Assembly (NCBI GenBank): GCA_020435825.1
Contig: JAGQYY010000003.1
Coordinates: 18,691-74,461 of the forward strand
Direction of reading: 5' to 3'
DNA from: Aequorivita sp.
Lineage (GTDB): Bacteria; Bacteroidota; Bacteroidia; Flavobacteriales; Flavobacteriaceae
Length of the DNA stretch: 55,771 nt
Position numbers and translations under genes: made by a program. This document shows, piece by piece, positions 42,488-50,187 of this stretch (positions are counted from its first letter, which is position 1; every line of letters starts with the position of its first letter). The notes beneath the pieces are model-generated. The model made no database searches. It saw nothing but the letters and a program-made list of their open reading frames with translations, and was not told the DNA's origin.

Positions 42488-42838
42488 TCAATAGTTTGTA
42501 GGGGGAAATCCTGTAATGCTTTTATTTAAGGGCTCCAAGTTATAGTTATTTGGCGATCCCGCTGTAATACCCAAAGTTGGTGCTAAAAATACGGTCGCTT
42601 TATCATTGGTAGGATTGTCATAAGCTGCAAAATAAATGCGAACACCGGGTTGTGGTCCCAAACCAGTTCCTGCTTTAATATAATCCAAAAACTGCTGAAG
42701 TTCAGCAACACTGAATAAAAATTCACGCGTATCCGCAGAGCCCATGGCCGCTTCAATATCTACAGCGCGGGTTGCTTTCCAGTTATCTTGCAATTGTCTG
42801 GCTTCAGCCACGGTAATACAATTTGAGGGTTTTGACAT
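42488..42838 (-). CDS. Conserved-looking small soluble protein, first gene of the 7TM/kinase operon
   Basis: A 116-residue protein without signal peptide or membrane helix. It starts MSKPSNCITVAEARQLQDNW and has TREFLFSVAELQQFLDYIKA and VRIYFAAYDNPTNDKATVFL, then a Pro/Asn-rich end. I have the impression of a family with CITVAEAR and REFxxSVEELQxYLDY patterns in flavobacteria, without assigned function. Its place as first gene of a sensor operon suggests a cytosolic ligand-binding or modulating role (inference). Confidence 0.7.
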   Translation of the reverse strand: MSKPSNCITVAEARQLQDNWKATRAVDIEAAMGSADTREFLFSVAELQQFLDYIKAGTGLGPQPGVRIYFAAYDNPTNDKATVFLAPTLGITAGSPNNYNLEPLNKSITGFPPTNY

Positions 42839-43015
42839 AATTGAAATTGTTTTATTGTTTACATAAGGAACGAATGTAGCAAAAACAATTTAATATGTAT
42901 TTTTAAAAAGCAATAAACAGGGAAAATCCTTATTAAAAAAAGGGTTTTCCCTGTTCCGATGTAAGGGCTTTACTTACATTAAAAAAAATGGGATTCAACA
43001 CAGCTCATTTTATAT

Positions 43016-43046
43016 ATAAAAAAGAGCGGCCCAAAAAGGGCCGCTC
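43016..43046 (-). terminator. Strong minus-strand terminator without an obvious gene before it
   Basis: GAGCGGCCC (43024-43032) and GGGCCGCTC (43038-43046) form a 9-bp GC-rich stem with a 5-base loop. The T run lies on the minus-strand side (A run ending at 43023). The LRR gene already has its own hairpin at 43204, so this one may end an untranslated RNA from the interval 43047-43190, or be a second terminator for the LRR transcript. Confidence 0.7.
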
Positions 43047-43193
43047 CGTTTAAAAGCTATTTTAACCAAATATTAAGCTTTAAGGTCTCTGGAGTGGGTG
43101 GGGGCCACTTGGTTCAAAGACCATGGGCAATCTACTAATAATTTCTAACCTGACAATGCTCTTTAACGATAAAATATGTTTTTAGCCGTAATT

Positions 43194-43223
43194 TAAAAAA
43201 ATTAGCGACCCTTTCAGGCCGCT
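43194..43223 (-). terminator. Terminator of the LRR gene
   Basis: On the minus strand AGCGGCC pairs with GGTCGCT (43223-43217 with 43210-43204, one G-U), followed by AATTTTTTT. It starts 26 bases after the LRR stop codon. Confidence 0.7.
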
Positions 43224-43249
43224 TTGGAAATGAGGAAAATAGAATAGTG

Positions 43250-43963
43250 TTAATCTTCAGATTCGTCCCGTTCCACGGCAATTATGGATTGGGCGGGTTC
43301 AATATGTGGGGAGTTGTTGAGTAAGTCTATTTTTGCTCCGGAATTAGACAGTAGCACTACTGAAAAATCATCGGGATTGTTAAAATTATTTTCGGCAACC
43401 ATCAGTTGTTTTAGGTTCGGACACTTAGCCAATTGTTTTGGCAGCATTCCCGATAGGTTGTTGTCAAATACATTAAAAATTTCAATTTCATTAAGGTTGC
43501 CCAAGCTTTCGGGAATGTTTCCGCTTAAATTGTTACTGCTTAAATGCAATTGTTTTAAGTGTGCAAGATTGCCCAATTCAGCCGGAATATTACCTTGAAT
43601 TTCAGTTCCATTTAATGCTAAAACCTCCAAGTTTTCCATATTGCCCAACTCCGAAGGAATATTCCCTGAAATTGGATTGAAGGATAGTTCTAGTCTTTTC
43701 AAGCTTTTTAATTGACCCAAAGATGCTGGCAATATACCATCAACATTGTTAAATAACATATGGATTTCCGTTACCGTATTATTCTCCACGGTTACGCCAT
43801 ACCAGCTTTCTACAGGTTCTTCCACATTCCAAGTATGGGTCCAAGCTTGTCCATTGGTTGCCGAATAAAAATCTAAAAGAACTTGTTTTTCTTTTTTACT
43901 CACTTGAGCTACCATTAAAGTAGCTATGAACATAAATACACAGGTTAGTGTTGTCTTTTTCAT
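43250..43963 (-). CDS. Secreted leucine-rich repeat protein (plant-type LRR)
   Basis: A 237-residue protein with signal peptide (residues 1-20, TLMVAQ). A cap domain KQVLLDFYSATNGQAWTHTW followed by VESWYGVTVENNTVTEI resembles the N-terminal LRR cap. About five repeats of the form LGNLxxLxxLxLSxNxLSGNIP follow (for example LGQLKSLKRLELSFNPISGN, LGNLAHLKQLHLSSNNLSGN). It ends SIIAVERDESED, without a T9SS sorting domain, so it is expected to be periplasmic or released. LRR proteins usually bind other proteins; the partner is unknown. It is a short version of a family whose members often carry adhesion domains. Confidence 0.85.
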   Translation of the reverse strand: MKKTTLTCVFMFIATLMVAQVSKKEKQVLLDFYSATNGQAWTHTWNVEEPVESWYGVTVENNTVTEIHMLFNNVDGILPASLGQLKSLKRLELSFNPISGNIPSELGNMENLEVLALNGTEIQGNIPAELGNLAHLKQLHLSSNNLSGNIPESLGNLNEIEIFNVFDNNLSGMLPKQLAKCPNLKQLMVAENNFNNPDDFSVVLLSNSGAKIDLLNNSPHIEPAQSIIAVERDESED

Positions 43964-44056
43964 AGATTGGGGCTATTAGTTTTAAAGCAAAGTAAAAGAA
44001 ACACAAAACAAGTTAAAGAACAAAATTATTCGATGAAATGCACAATAAACAACAAG

Positions 44057-44698
44057 CTACTTTGAAATTTTTAGTAAGAATTCTCTGTTTACCTCGTGGA
44101 TACCTTCAAAAACCTCAATTTTTAAACGACTATGAAAAAGTCTGCTTCCCTTTAGTTTTTCCTCGGTCTCCCGTGCTTCTGTTATGTATTGGTCTTTATT
44201 TCCGTAGATGTAAATTACCTGTGCACTGGGTTTTAGAAATTCAAAATCCTGTGTTTTTAGTTCATTTGGAATTCCACCAGAATGGAGAATCAATTTATCG
44301 CACTGAATCTTTCGGCTTGCCACCCATCGCGTAGCTATAGAAACCCCCTGGGAATAGCCTAAGACGATTAGATTCGGGTAGTTTTTAACCAATTCTTTCT
44401 TATAAACCGCATCGACATAGTTCAATATATTTTGGGTTTCCGTTACGGTATTTTCGCGAGTAAGCCAGGAAGCCCCCACATGTCTAAAATCTTTATCCTG
44501 ATAGTATTTTGAAGGAGCTTGGGGAGCAATGATGTAATTTTCATCAGCATCCAATTCTGAAAAATACTTAATAAAATATTTGCTCAAATAGCCCATTCCG
44601 TGAAAAACCACCCAGATATTTTTAGTTTCCTCTGTTAAGGTGTTGAGGGTTGAATAGGTATTTGTTGCGAGGTAAGAAGCTTCTTTTTCGAGACTCAT
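44057..44698 (-). CDS. Alpha/beta hydrolase, carboxylesterase/phospholipase-like
   Basis: A 213-residue cytosolic protein. The oxyanion region VVFHGMGYLSKYFIKYF, the nucleophile elbow GYSQG (LIVLGYSQGVSIATRW) and LILHSGGIP are typical of the carboxylesterase type II/YpfH-like family. The acid is in IYGNKDQYI, and the catalytic histidine is probably in FEGIHEVNRE. The substrate is unknown. It is divergent from the thioesterase gene across 45 bases, so their promoters overlap. Confidence 0.85.
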   Translation of the reverse strand: MSLEKEASYLATNTYSTLNTLTEETKNIWVVFHGMGYLSKYFIKYFSELDADENYIIAPQAPSKYYQDKDFRHVGASWLTRENTVTETQNILNYVDAVYKKELVKNYPNLIVLGYSQGVSIATRWVASRKIQCDKLILHSGGIPNELKTQDFEFLKPSAQVIYIYGNKDQYITEARETEEKLKGSRLFHSRLKIEVFEGIHEVNREFLLKISK

Positions 44699-44743
44699 TT
44701 TGTTAAAATCAATTTTGTACTTTTACAAATGTAAACCAATAGA

Positions 44744-45169
44744 ATGAAGTACACCAACGAAGAAATTTTGGCCGGCTGCAACAAAATGTGCCAAAACACC
44801 CTAATGGAAACCTTGGGCATAGAATTCACAGAAATAGGCGATGATTTTATTGTTGCCAGAATGCCTGTAACATCAAGAGTACATCAGCCAGACGGTGTTT
44901 TGCACGGTGGGGCTTCCGTAGCTTTGGCAGAAAGTGTAGGCAGTGCTGGCGCTTACTTTTTTTTGAATTCAGGAGAAATAGTTATCCGCGGAATCGAAAT
45001 AGCTGCAAACCATGTTAAGAGCGTCCGTGATGGTTATGTTTACGCACGCGCAAGTATTGTTCACAAAGGAAGAACCACACAACTCTGGCAAATAAAAATT
45101 ACAGATGAAGCAGGAGCGCTTGTTTCGCTTGTAAAACTTACTACCCTTACTTTACCGAAAATCAAATAA
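44744..45169 (+). CDS. menI: Hotdog-fold thioesterase (PaaI type), probable DHNA-CoA thioesterase
   Basis: A 141-residue hotdog protein. The active-site helix region is HQPDGVLHGGASVALAESVG with the catalytic acid expected in this stretch; the C-terminal strand GRTTQLWQIKITDEAGALVS is typical of PaaI/YbdB-like enzymes. It is the first gene of a menaquinone cluster; its TAA overlaps the menF ATG by one base. In that context hydrolysis of 1,4-dihydroxy-2-naphthoyl-CoA is the likely job. The symbol is by context rather than by sequence alone. Confidence 0.8.
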   Translation: MKYTNEEILAGCNKMCQNTLMETLGIEFTEIGDDFIVARMPVTSRVHQPDGVLHGGASVALAESVGSAGAYFFLNSGEIVIRGIEIAANHVKSVRDGYVYARASIVHKGRTTQLWQIKITDEAGALVSLVKLTTLTLPKIK

Positions 45170-46236
45170 TGAATTATAAACTATTAATCTCAAAAATTTC
45201 GGGACAGTATAAAAAGGATTTACCTTTTGCGATTTTTTCATTCCCTGAAAGCAATAGATTGGTAGCTTTTTTGCAAAAAAGTGAGCAATTGCACACAGTT
45301 GATAATTTAACAGAAAACGGTTTTGTTTTTGCTCCTTTTGATTATAAAGACAGCTCTTTTTTTATTCCTGAAAATGATTCTGAAAATTTGGAGTGTGAAT
45401 TTATAAAGAGCAATATTGAAATAAATCCAATTGCTCTTTCAAACGATATAGAAGAGAAAAATAGGTACATTAAACTTCTCAATAAAACCATTGAAGCTTT
45501 CAAAAGACAAAAGGCGAATAAAATTGTTATTTCCCGAAAAAAAGATTTCATTCTGAAAGATTTCTCGATTGAAAAACTTGCAGAGACCCTATTTTCGGCA
45601 TATCCCACTGCATTTAGATATATATGGTACCATCCCAAAACTGGATTATGGTGTGGCGCCACACCCGAAACACTGGTACAGATTGAAAATAATTCCTTTA
45701 AAACAATGGCTTTAGCAGGAACACAGCCATTTTTAAATAAAGCATCCGTATTTTGGGGTATAAAAGAGCTTGAAGAGCAGCAATTGGTTACTGATTCAAT
45801 AATCGATAGTCTGCAACGGGTTACTTCAGTATTAAAAGTTTCAAACCCACACACATATCAAGCAGGGTCTTTGTTGCATCTACGCACAGACATTACGGGC
45901 GTTTTAAAAAATGGCAAAGCTACATTGACAACAATAACAACCGCGCTCCATCCTACACCCGCTGTATGTGGAAGTCCAAAGAAATTTGCGAAAGCATTTA
46001 TACTAGAAAATGAAGGTTATAATCGCGAATTTTATACAGGGTTTTTAGGGCCAATTTTTGAAAGAGGACAATCCGCTTCGTTGATGGTTAATCTAAGGTG
46101 TATGAAAATTGAAGGGAATATTGCCCATATTTTTGTTGGCGGTGGTATAACGCTAGGTTCGAAACCGGAGGAAGAATGGAATGAAACACAAAATAAAATG
46201 CAAACCATGCTACAAGTATTGCAGCCAATGCTATAA
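45169..46236 (+). CDS. menF: Isochorismate synthase
   Basis: A 355-residue chorismate-utilising enzyme, the first committed step of menaquinone synthesis. The C-terminal catalytic core has YHPKTGLWCGATPETLVQIE, FKTMALAGTQPF, ELEEQQLVTDSIIDSL, LHPTPAVCGSPKKFA and NREFYTGFLGPI. The N-terminal 100 residues are weakly conserved. Isochorismate rather than salicylate is favoured because it lies between a thioesterase and menD. Confidence 0.93.
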   Translation: MNYKLLISKISGQYKKDLPFAIFSFPESNRLVAFLQKSEQLHTVDNLTENGFVFAPFDYKDSSFFIPENDSENLECEFIKSNIEINPIALSNDIEEKNRYIKLLNKTIEAFKRQKANKIVISRKKDFILKDFSIEKLAETLFSAYPTAFRYIWYHPKTGLWCGATPETLVQIENNSFKTMALAGTQPFLNKASVFWGIKELEEQQLVTDSIIDSLQRVTSVLKVSNPHTYQAGSLLHLRTDITGVLKNGKATLTTITTALHPTPAVCGSPKKFAKAFILENEGYNREFYTGFLGPIFERGQSASLMVNLRCMKIEGNIAHIFVGGGITLGSKPEEEWNETQNKMQTMLQVLQPML

Positions 46237-46253
46237 TATTTTGGGCTTCTTTG

Positions 46254-46261
46254 TACCTTTG
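46254..46261 (+). promoter_or_regulatory. -7 element TACCTTTG directly before menD
   Basis: An exact TAnnTTTG match ending 6 bases before the menD ATG at 46268. It would give an almost leaderless second transcript within the operon. Confidence 0.4.
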
Positions 46262-46267
46262 TAATCC

Positions 46268-47932
46268 ATGAAATTCTCAAACAAGATTCTCTCACAAACG
46301 CTTGTACAATTATGTTTGGACAAGGGTATAGATCACATAATAATTTCCCCTGGCTCGCGCAATGCTCCGCTTACAATTGGTTTTGGGGAACATCCATCTT
46401 TTAAGTGTTTTAGCATCGTTGATGAGCGCTGTGCGGCTTTTTTCGCTTTGGGAATTGCGCAACAGCTTCAGAAGCCCGTCGCGGTAATTTGTACTTCCGG
46501 TTCAGCTTTGCTCAATTATTATCCAGCCGTGGCGGAAGCTTATTACAGCGATATTCCATTGGTGGTTATTGCTGCGGATAGACCTTTAGACCGAATTGAT
46601 ATAGGAGATGGACAGACAATCCGCCAGCAAAATGTTTTTGAAAACCATATTCTTTACAGTGCTAATTGTTTTGAAGGCGATGAATTTCAGATTAAAAATG
46701 AAACCGAAATAAATATTGCCCTGAACACAGCATTAGAGCTGAAGGGCCCAGTGCACATAAACATTCCTTTTTCGGAACCTTTATACCATACGGTGGAAAA
46801 CCAATTAGTTTGGCCACAAAACGTACCACCACATATAGGTGTTAAAACTTTGAAGGAAAATTTAAATCCCTTTATTGAAAAATGGAATCGCAGTAACCGC
46901 AAAATGGTTTTAGTTGGGGTGTTGCCTCCAAATAGTTTGGAACAGCGCTTTTTAGAGCAATTGGCAAAAGATGATAGTGTTTTGGTTTTGACCGAAACCA
47001 CTTCAAATCTGCATACTGAAAATTTTATATCTTCAATCGATCAACTTATTGCTCCTTTATCGGACGAGGATTTTAGCAAACTGCAACCTGAAATTTTACT
47101 CACATTTGGCGGAATGGTAGTTTCCAAAAAGATAAAAGCATTTTTACGTAGTTATTCGCCAAAAGAGCATTGGCACGTAGATTCCAAAAAAGCATATGAT
47201 ACCTTTTTTGTATTAAAGCATCATTTTAAGACAAGCATAAATTCTTTTTTTGCTGAATTTCTTCCGAAGACACTACCGTTAAAAACCGATTATAGAAACC
47301 AGTGGCTAGCAATAAAAAACCATAGATTGCAACGGCATAACATCTACGAATCTGAAATTCCATATTCAGATTTTATGGTTTTTTCTGAAATATTTAAATG
47401 GCTTCCAAAAAATATTCAGTTACAGTTGAGCAATAGTGCTACTATCCGCTACGCGCAACTTTTTGACATAGACACTTCGGCAGAAGTTTTTTGTAATCGA
47501 GGGACAAGTGGAATTGACGGGAGTACTAGCACTGCAGTTGGCGCAGGCTATGCTTCAAAATTGCCTACTGTTTTCATAACGGGCGATCTTAGTTTTTTTT
47601 ACGACAGCAATGCGCTTTGGAATAATTATATCCCAAAAAATTTCAAAATAATAGTTGTGAACAATGGTGGCGGGGGTATTTTCAGAATTCTGCCTGGCGA
47701 AAAGGATACACATCTTTTTGACACCTATTTTGAAACAAAGCATAGCCTAAGCGCAAAAAAGCTTTCGGAAATGTATGGTTTTGAATACGAATCGATTCAC
47801 TCAAAAGAAGACTTAAGGATAACACTGGAAAATTTCTTCAGTATAAGTGAAAAACCTGCTTTGTTGGAAATTTTTACACCTTCAACGGTAAATGACAAAG
47901 TGCTTTTGGATTATTTCAAGTTTATTTTATAA
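46268..47932 (+). CDS. menD: SEPHCHC synthase (MenD)
   Basis: A 554-residue thiamine-diphosphate enzyme joining isochorismate and 2-oxoglutarate. Landmarks: IISPGSRNAPLTIGFGEHPS, VDERCAAFFALGIAQ, CTSGSALLNYYPAVAEAYY, CNRGTSGIDGSTSTAVGAGY and the cofactor motif GDLSFFYDSNALWNN. It follows menF after 31 bases. Its stop overlaps the stop of the convergent small gene by 6 bases. Confidence 0.96.
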   Translation: MKFSNKILSQTLVQLCLDKGIDHIIISPGSRNAPLTIGFGEHPSFKCFSIVDERCAAFFALGIAQQLQKPVAVICTSGSALLNYYPAVAEAYYSDIPLVVIAADRPLDRIDIGDGQTIRQQNVFENHILYSANCFEGDEFQIKNETEINIALNTALELKGPVHINIPFSEPLYHTVENQLVWPQNVPPHIGVKTLKENLNPFIEKWNRSNRKMVLVGVLPPNSLEQRFLEQLAKDDSVLVLTETTSNLHTENFISSIDQLIAPLSDEDFSKLQPEILLTFGGMVVSKKIKAFLRSYSPKEHWHVDSKKAYDTFFVLKHHFKTSINSFFAEFLPKTLPLKTDYRNQWLAIKNHRLQRHNIYESEIPYSDFMVFSEIFKWLPKNIQLQLSNSATIRYAQLFDIDTSAEVFCNRGTSGIDGSTSTAVGAGYASKLPTVFITGDLSFFYDSNALWNNYIPKNFKIIVVNNGGGGIFRILPGEKDTHLFDTYFETKHSLSAKKLSEMYGFEYESIHSKEDLRITLENFFSISEKPALLEIFTPSTVNDKVLLDYFKFIL

Positions 47933-48331
47933 ATATCCTTTTCCCCAAATAGCAGCTTCCGTAAGGTTGTCGAACATTTGAAAAGGTTTTTTACAAAACT
48001 TAGCCTCCAGTTCGGCATTTGTGTGTCCCATTTCGTTATAATTTACCACTCCTACGGCCCGTAGCGTGGGCACTGTATTCAAATACTTGTAATCCATTGG
48101 CTTAACGGAATAGGAATGAACACGATTAGAAATATAGACCCATGGTTTCGCTCCCAGATAATTTAGGCCCTTCAGCAAAATGGAAAATCCGGTTTTATAT
48201 GAAAGTACCACACCCTCTTTCGCTTCAAAAATAACAATGCCGTTATAAAAATAAACCATGCCAATATCTGTTTCCAGTTTTTTCTTTAACTGGAAACCCT
48301 GAGGAAGGTTATGTGTAACTATTTTTTCCAT
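47927..48331 (-). CDS. STAS/SpoIIAA-like small protein, paralogue of the gene at 54961
   Basis: A 134-residue cytosolic protein with an alternating beta/alpha plan. Patterns shared with the product of 54961-55356: VYISNR, then Y-x-V-x-P-x-x-Y, and N-A-x-L-E-x-x-F-x-K-K-x-F-x-x-F-x-x-L-x-E-A-x-x-W. The fold resembles STAS/SpoIIAA domains by shape; there is no catalytic motif. Many flavobacteria carry several such genes with no known role. It is convergent with menD (6-base overlap) and divergent from cvfB. Confidence 0.75.
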   Translation of the reverse strand: MEKIVTHNLPQGFQLKKKLETDIGMVYFYNGIVIFEAKEGVVLSYKTGFSILLKGLNYLGAKPWVYISNRVHSYSVKPMDYKYLNTVPTLRAVGVVNYNEMGHTNAELEAKFCKKPFQMFDNLTEAAIWGKGYL

Positions 48332-48403
48332 TTTCAGCGTGAATTTACATTTTAAGTTTCATTTGTACATACGTGTTCGGCATTTTTTTCAACAATAATG
48401 CAG

Positions 48404-48411
48404 TACCTTTG
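48404..48411 (+). promoter_or_regulatory. -7 element TACCTTTG directly before the S1/CvfB gene
   Basis: An exact TAnnTTTG match ending 5 bases before the ATG at 48417; no TTG at the standard distance. Together with menD and 17210 it forms a recurring arrangement in this window. Confidence 0.45.
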
Positions 48412-48416
48412 CGGCT

Positions 48417-49247
48417 ATGATAAAACTGGGAGAATACAATACTTTGGAGATACTTCGGGAAACCGAACCTGGGCTATATTTGGGTGATGACGAGGAAAAT
48501 GTGGTGCTTTTGCCGCACAAGTATAAGCCCGGGGAATATGAAATAGGTGATGAGATTTCAGTTTTCATCTATCTTGATAACGAAGAACGCCCCATTGCCA
48601 CAACGCTGGATCCTTTTCTGCAACTGAACACATTTGGATATCTAAATTGTAGTGATGTAACTGAATATGGCGCTTTTATGGATTGGGGATTGGAAAAGCA
48701 ACTATTTGTTCCGTTTAAAGAGCAGGCCCGCCTGATGAAAAAGGGCAATTGGTACATTGTCTATTTATATATTGATGAAAAAACCAATCGTTTGGTTGGA
48801 AGCAGCAAGACAAACCATTTTTTACAGAATGAAACCCTGACCGTAGAACCTTTTCAGGAAGTTGATATTTTGGTTACGCATTTAACCGAAAAGGGGGCGA
48901 ATGTTATCGTTAACGGCCTGCACAAAGGACTGATCTATATAGAAGATATTTTTGAGGACATACGAACGGGAGATAAAATGAAGGCTTTCATTAAAAAAAT
49001 ACGCCCCGACAATAAGATTGATATCGTCCTGCAAACCCCAGGGTATAAAAGTATTGAGCCTAACGCAAACTTTATAAGGGAAGAGCTTGAAGCTGCAGGC
49101 GGATTTTTACCGCTTCACGACAAATCTGACCCTGATTCTATTAAAAATATGTTGGGAATGAGCAAGAAGAGTTTTAAAAAGGCAATCGGGACGCTATATA
49201 AAGACAAGCAGATTGTAATTAAAGAAGACGGAATAGAACTGATTTAG
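48417..49247 (+). CDS. cvfB: S1-domain RNA-binding protein, CvfB family
   Basis: A 276-residue protein with three S1-like beta-barrels. N-terminal part: LGEYNTLEILRETEPGLYLG, VVLLPHKY, GDEISVFIYLDNEERPIAT; second: GYLNCSDVTEYGAFMDWGLE with KQLFVPFKEQ; third: VDILVTHLTEKGANVIVNGL. The C-terminal winged helix is FLPLHDKSDPDSIKNMLGMS followed by KKSFKKAIGTLYKDKQI. CvfB in staphylococci binds RNA and affects virulence gene expression. In Bacteroidota it is often near men genes (recollection). Confidence 0.9.
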   Translation: MIKLGEYNTLEILRETEPGLYLGDDEENVVLLPHKYKPGEYEIGDEISVFIYLDNEERPIATTLDPFLQLNTFGYLNCSDVTEYGAFMDWGLEKQLFVPFKEQARLMKKGNWYIVYLYIDEKTNRLVGSSKTNHFLQNETLTVEPFQEVDILVTHLTEKGANVIVNGLHKGLIYIEDIFEDIRTGDKMKAFIKKIRPDNKIDIVLQTPGYKSIEPNANFIREELEAAGGFLPLHDKSDPDSIKNMLGMSKKSFKKAIGTLYKDKQIVIKEDGIELI

Positions 49248-49852
49248 TTAGGTTTTTCTTCAAATTCGGGGCAGTCAATGCGAACGGCTTCGGTTTTTAA
49301 TGGTTTTTGAAGAAATTCACAATAATCGCCTCCATCTTTTTTACTGTGGAACTTGCACGTAAAACATGTGCGTTGTACGCTGATAATTCCAGCTTTGTTC
49401 AAATTGTAAATAAGCTTTACGATGGCTCCGTAAACAGTTTCCATTTGCTCACTATCAAAAGAATCAAATTGTTTTTTTAACGGATTTGCATAATTTTCGG
49501 TCACAGAGACCAATTCTTTTCCCTTTTCCGAAAGCGCTATGAGATAACTTCGGCTGTCGGGTTTTGAATAATCCTTTAAAATTAATTTTTTTTGTTCCAA
49601 AGATTTCACAGCATCGCTGATGGTGGGCTTTGTAACATCAAATTCCTTAGCGAGATAACTAACAGTGCAAAGTGAACTTTTGTGATAGGCAATAAAAATT
49701 AGTATTTGAATCTGTATTGGACTCACGCCGGATTTTTTTGCTTCGGCCCAAAGAAGCGTTCGGAAAACTTCCGAAATCCGTTCAAGACCAACCACTATTT
49801 TATTGCTCACACTTTCTTGCTGAAAGGAAGTATCGAAAACACTTTTTTTCAT
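49244..49852 (-). CDS. MarR-family regulator with C-terminal four-cysteine tail
   Basis: A 202-residue regulator from the ATG at 49852; the frame extends 12 codons upstream through a hairpin and is not used here. Winged-helix core: GVSPIQIQILIFIAYHKSSL, VSYLAKEFDVTKPTISDAVK, LEQKKLILKDYSKPDSRSYL. The tail has C-x2-C-x11-C-x15-C (TCFTCKF, DYCEF, IDCPEF), a layout fit for zinc or an iron-sulfur cluster, or for thiol sensing. Its own promoter has an operator-like motif in the spacer that recurs before the thioredoxin-like gene. It overlaps cvfB by 4 bases at the 3' end. Confidence 0.88.
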   Translation of the reverse strand: MKKSVFDTSFQQESVSNKIVVGLERISEVFRTLLWAEAKKSGVSPIQIQILIFIAYHKSSLCTVSYLAKEFDVTKPTISDAVKSLEQKKLILKDYSKPDSRSYLIALSEKGKELVSVTENYANPLKKQFDSFDSEQMETVYGAIVKLIYNLNKAGIISVQRTCFTCKFHSKKDGGDYCEFLQKPLKTEAVRIDCPEFEEKPN

Positions 49853-49885
49853 AATAAAGCCTGTTAAAGGGTAAACCCTAACAGG

Positions 49886-49916
49886 CAAAGTTAGTATTCC
49901 TAATTACTTTTTTCAA
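49886..49916 (-). promoter_or_regulatory. marR promoter with operator in the spacer
   Basis: On the minus strand: TTG (49916-49914), 20 bases, TAACTTTG (49893-49886), both exact. The spacer contains TAATTAGGAATACTAAC (49906-49890), sharing GTTAGnATTCCT (reverse reading) with the site before the thioredoxin-like gene. A hairpin GCCTGTTA/TAACAGGC (49859-49885) lies in the leader between promoter and ATG. Confidence 0.7.
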
Positions 49917-49921
49917 ATTTT

Positions 49922-50185
49922 TTAGGTACAGTTTTCCATTTCCAAAATATAAAAACCTTTATCGCGTATTGCTGTCTCTATTTCAAAGGTTGCATTTTCA
50001 ATATGACAGAAATTGCATCTTTTTGAATCGAATGCTTCAGTTTTAAACGGTTTGCTATCTATATACTGTTTGCCATAACCATAAATTTGATTTTCATCCA
50101 GTGTCTCTTCAGATACTAAAATATCGAAATGCATTCGCAATCCATTCTGTCTTTTCACGTAAGTGTCCCAAACCGCTATTTTCAT
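49922..50185 (-). CDS. DUF2024 family protein
   Basis: An 87-residue protein starting MKIAVWDTYVKRQNGLRMHF, the standard DUF2024 opening; an ATG two codons upstream is less likely. It carries SKRCNFCHIENATFEIE with a C-x2-C pair. Function unknown; a structure exists in the family, to my memory, without assigned activity. Its start lies two bases after the stop of the secreted-protein gene, so translation is coupled. The Cys pair fits a redox- or metal-linked operon. Confidence 0.85.
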   Translation of the reverse strand: MKIAVWDTYVKRQNGLRMHFDILVSEETLDENQIYGYGKQYIDSKPFKTEAFDSKRCNFCHIENATFEIETAIRDKGFYILEMENCT

Positions 50186-50187
50186 TA

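Larger units (their letters stand above)
42839..43249. other. Gene-free stretch with five hairpins
   Basis: 411 bases. Hairpins: 42916-42955 (14-bp stem, AACAGGGAAAA arm), 42959-42979 (ATGTAAG/CTTACAT), 43024-43046 (GAGCGGCCC/GGGCCGCTC), 43090s-43120s (GGTCT/AGACC enclosing AGTGG/CCACT when read on the minus strand), and 43204-43223. There is no ORF above 30 codons that looks real. The first two hairpins lie in the 5' region of the 116-residue gene. Confidence 0.65.

Noticed and set aside
44038..44334. 98-residue plus-strand ORF opposite the esterase gene
   Set aside because: It lies mostly inside the esterase gene, whose GYSQG elbow and full fold support the minus-strand reading.
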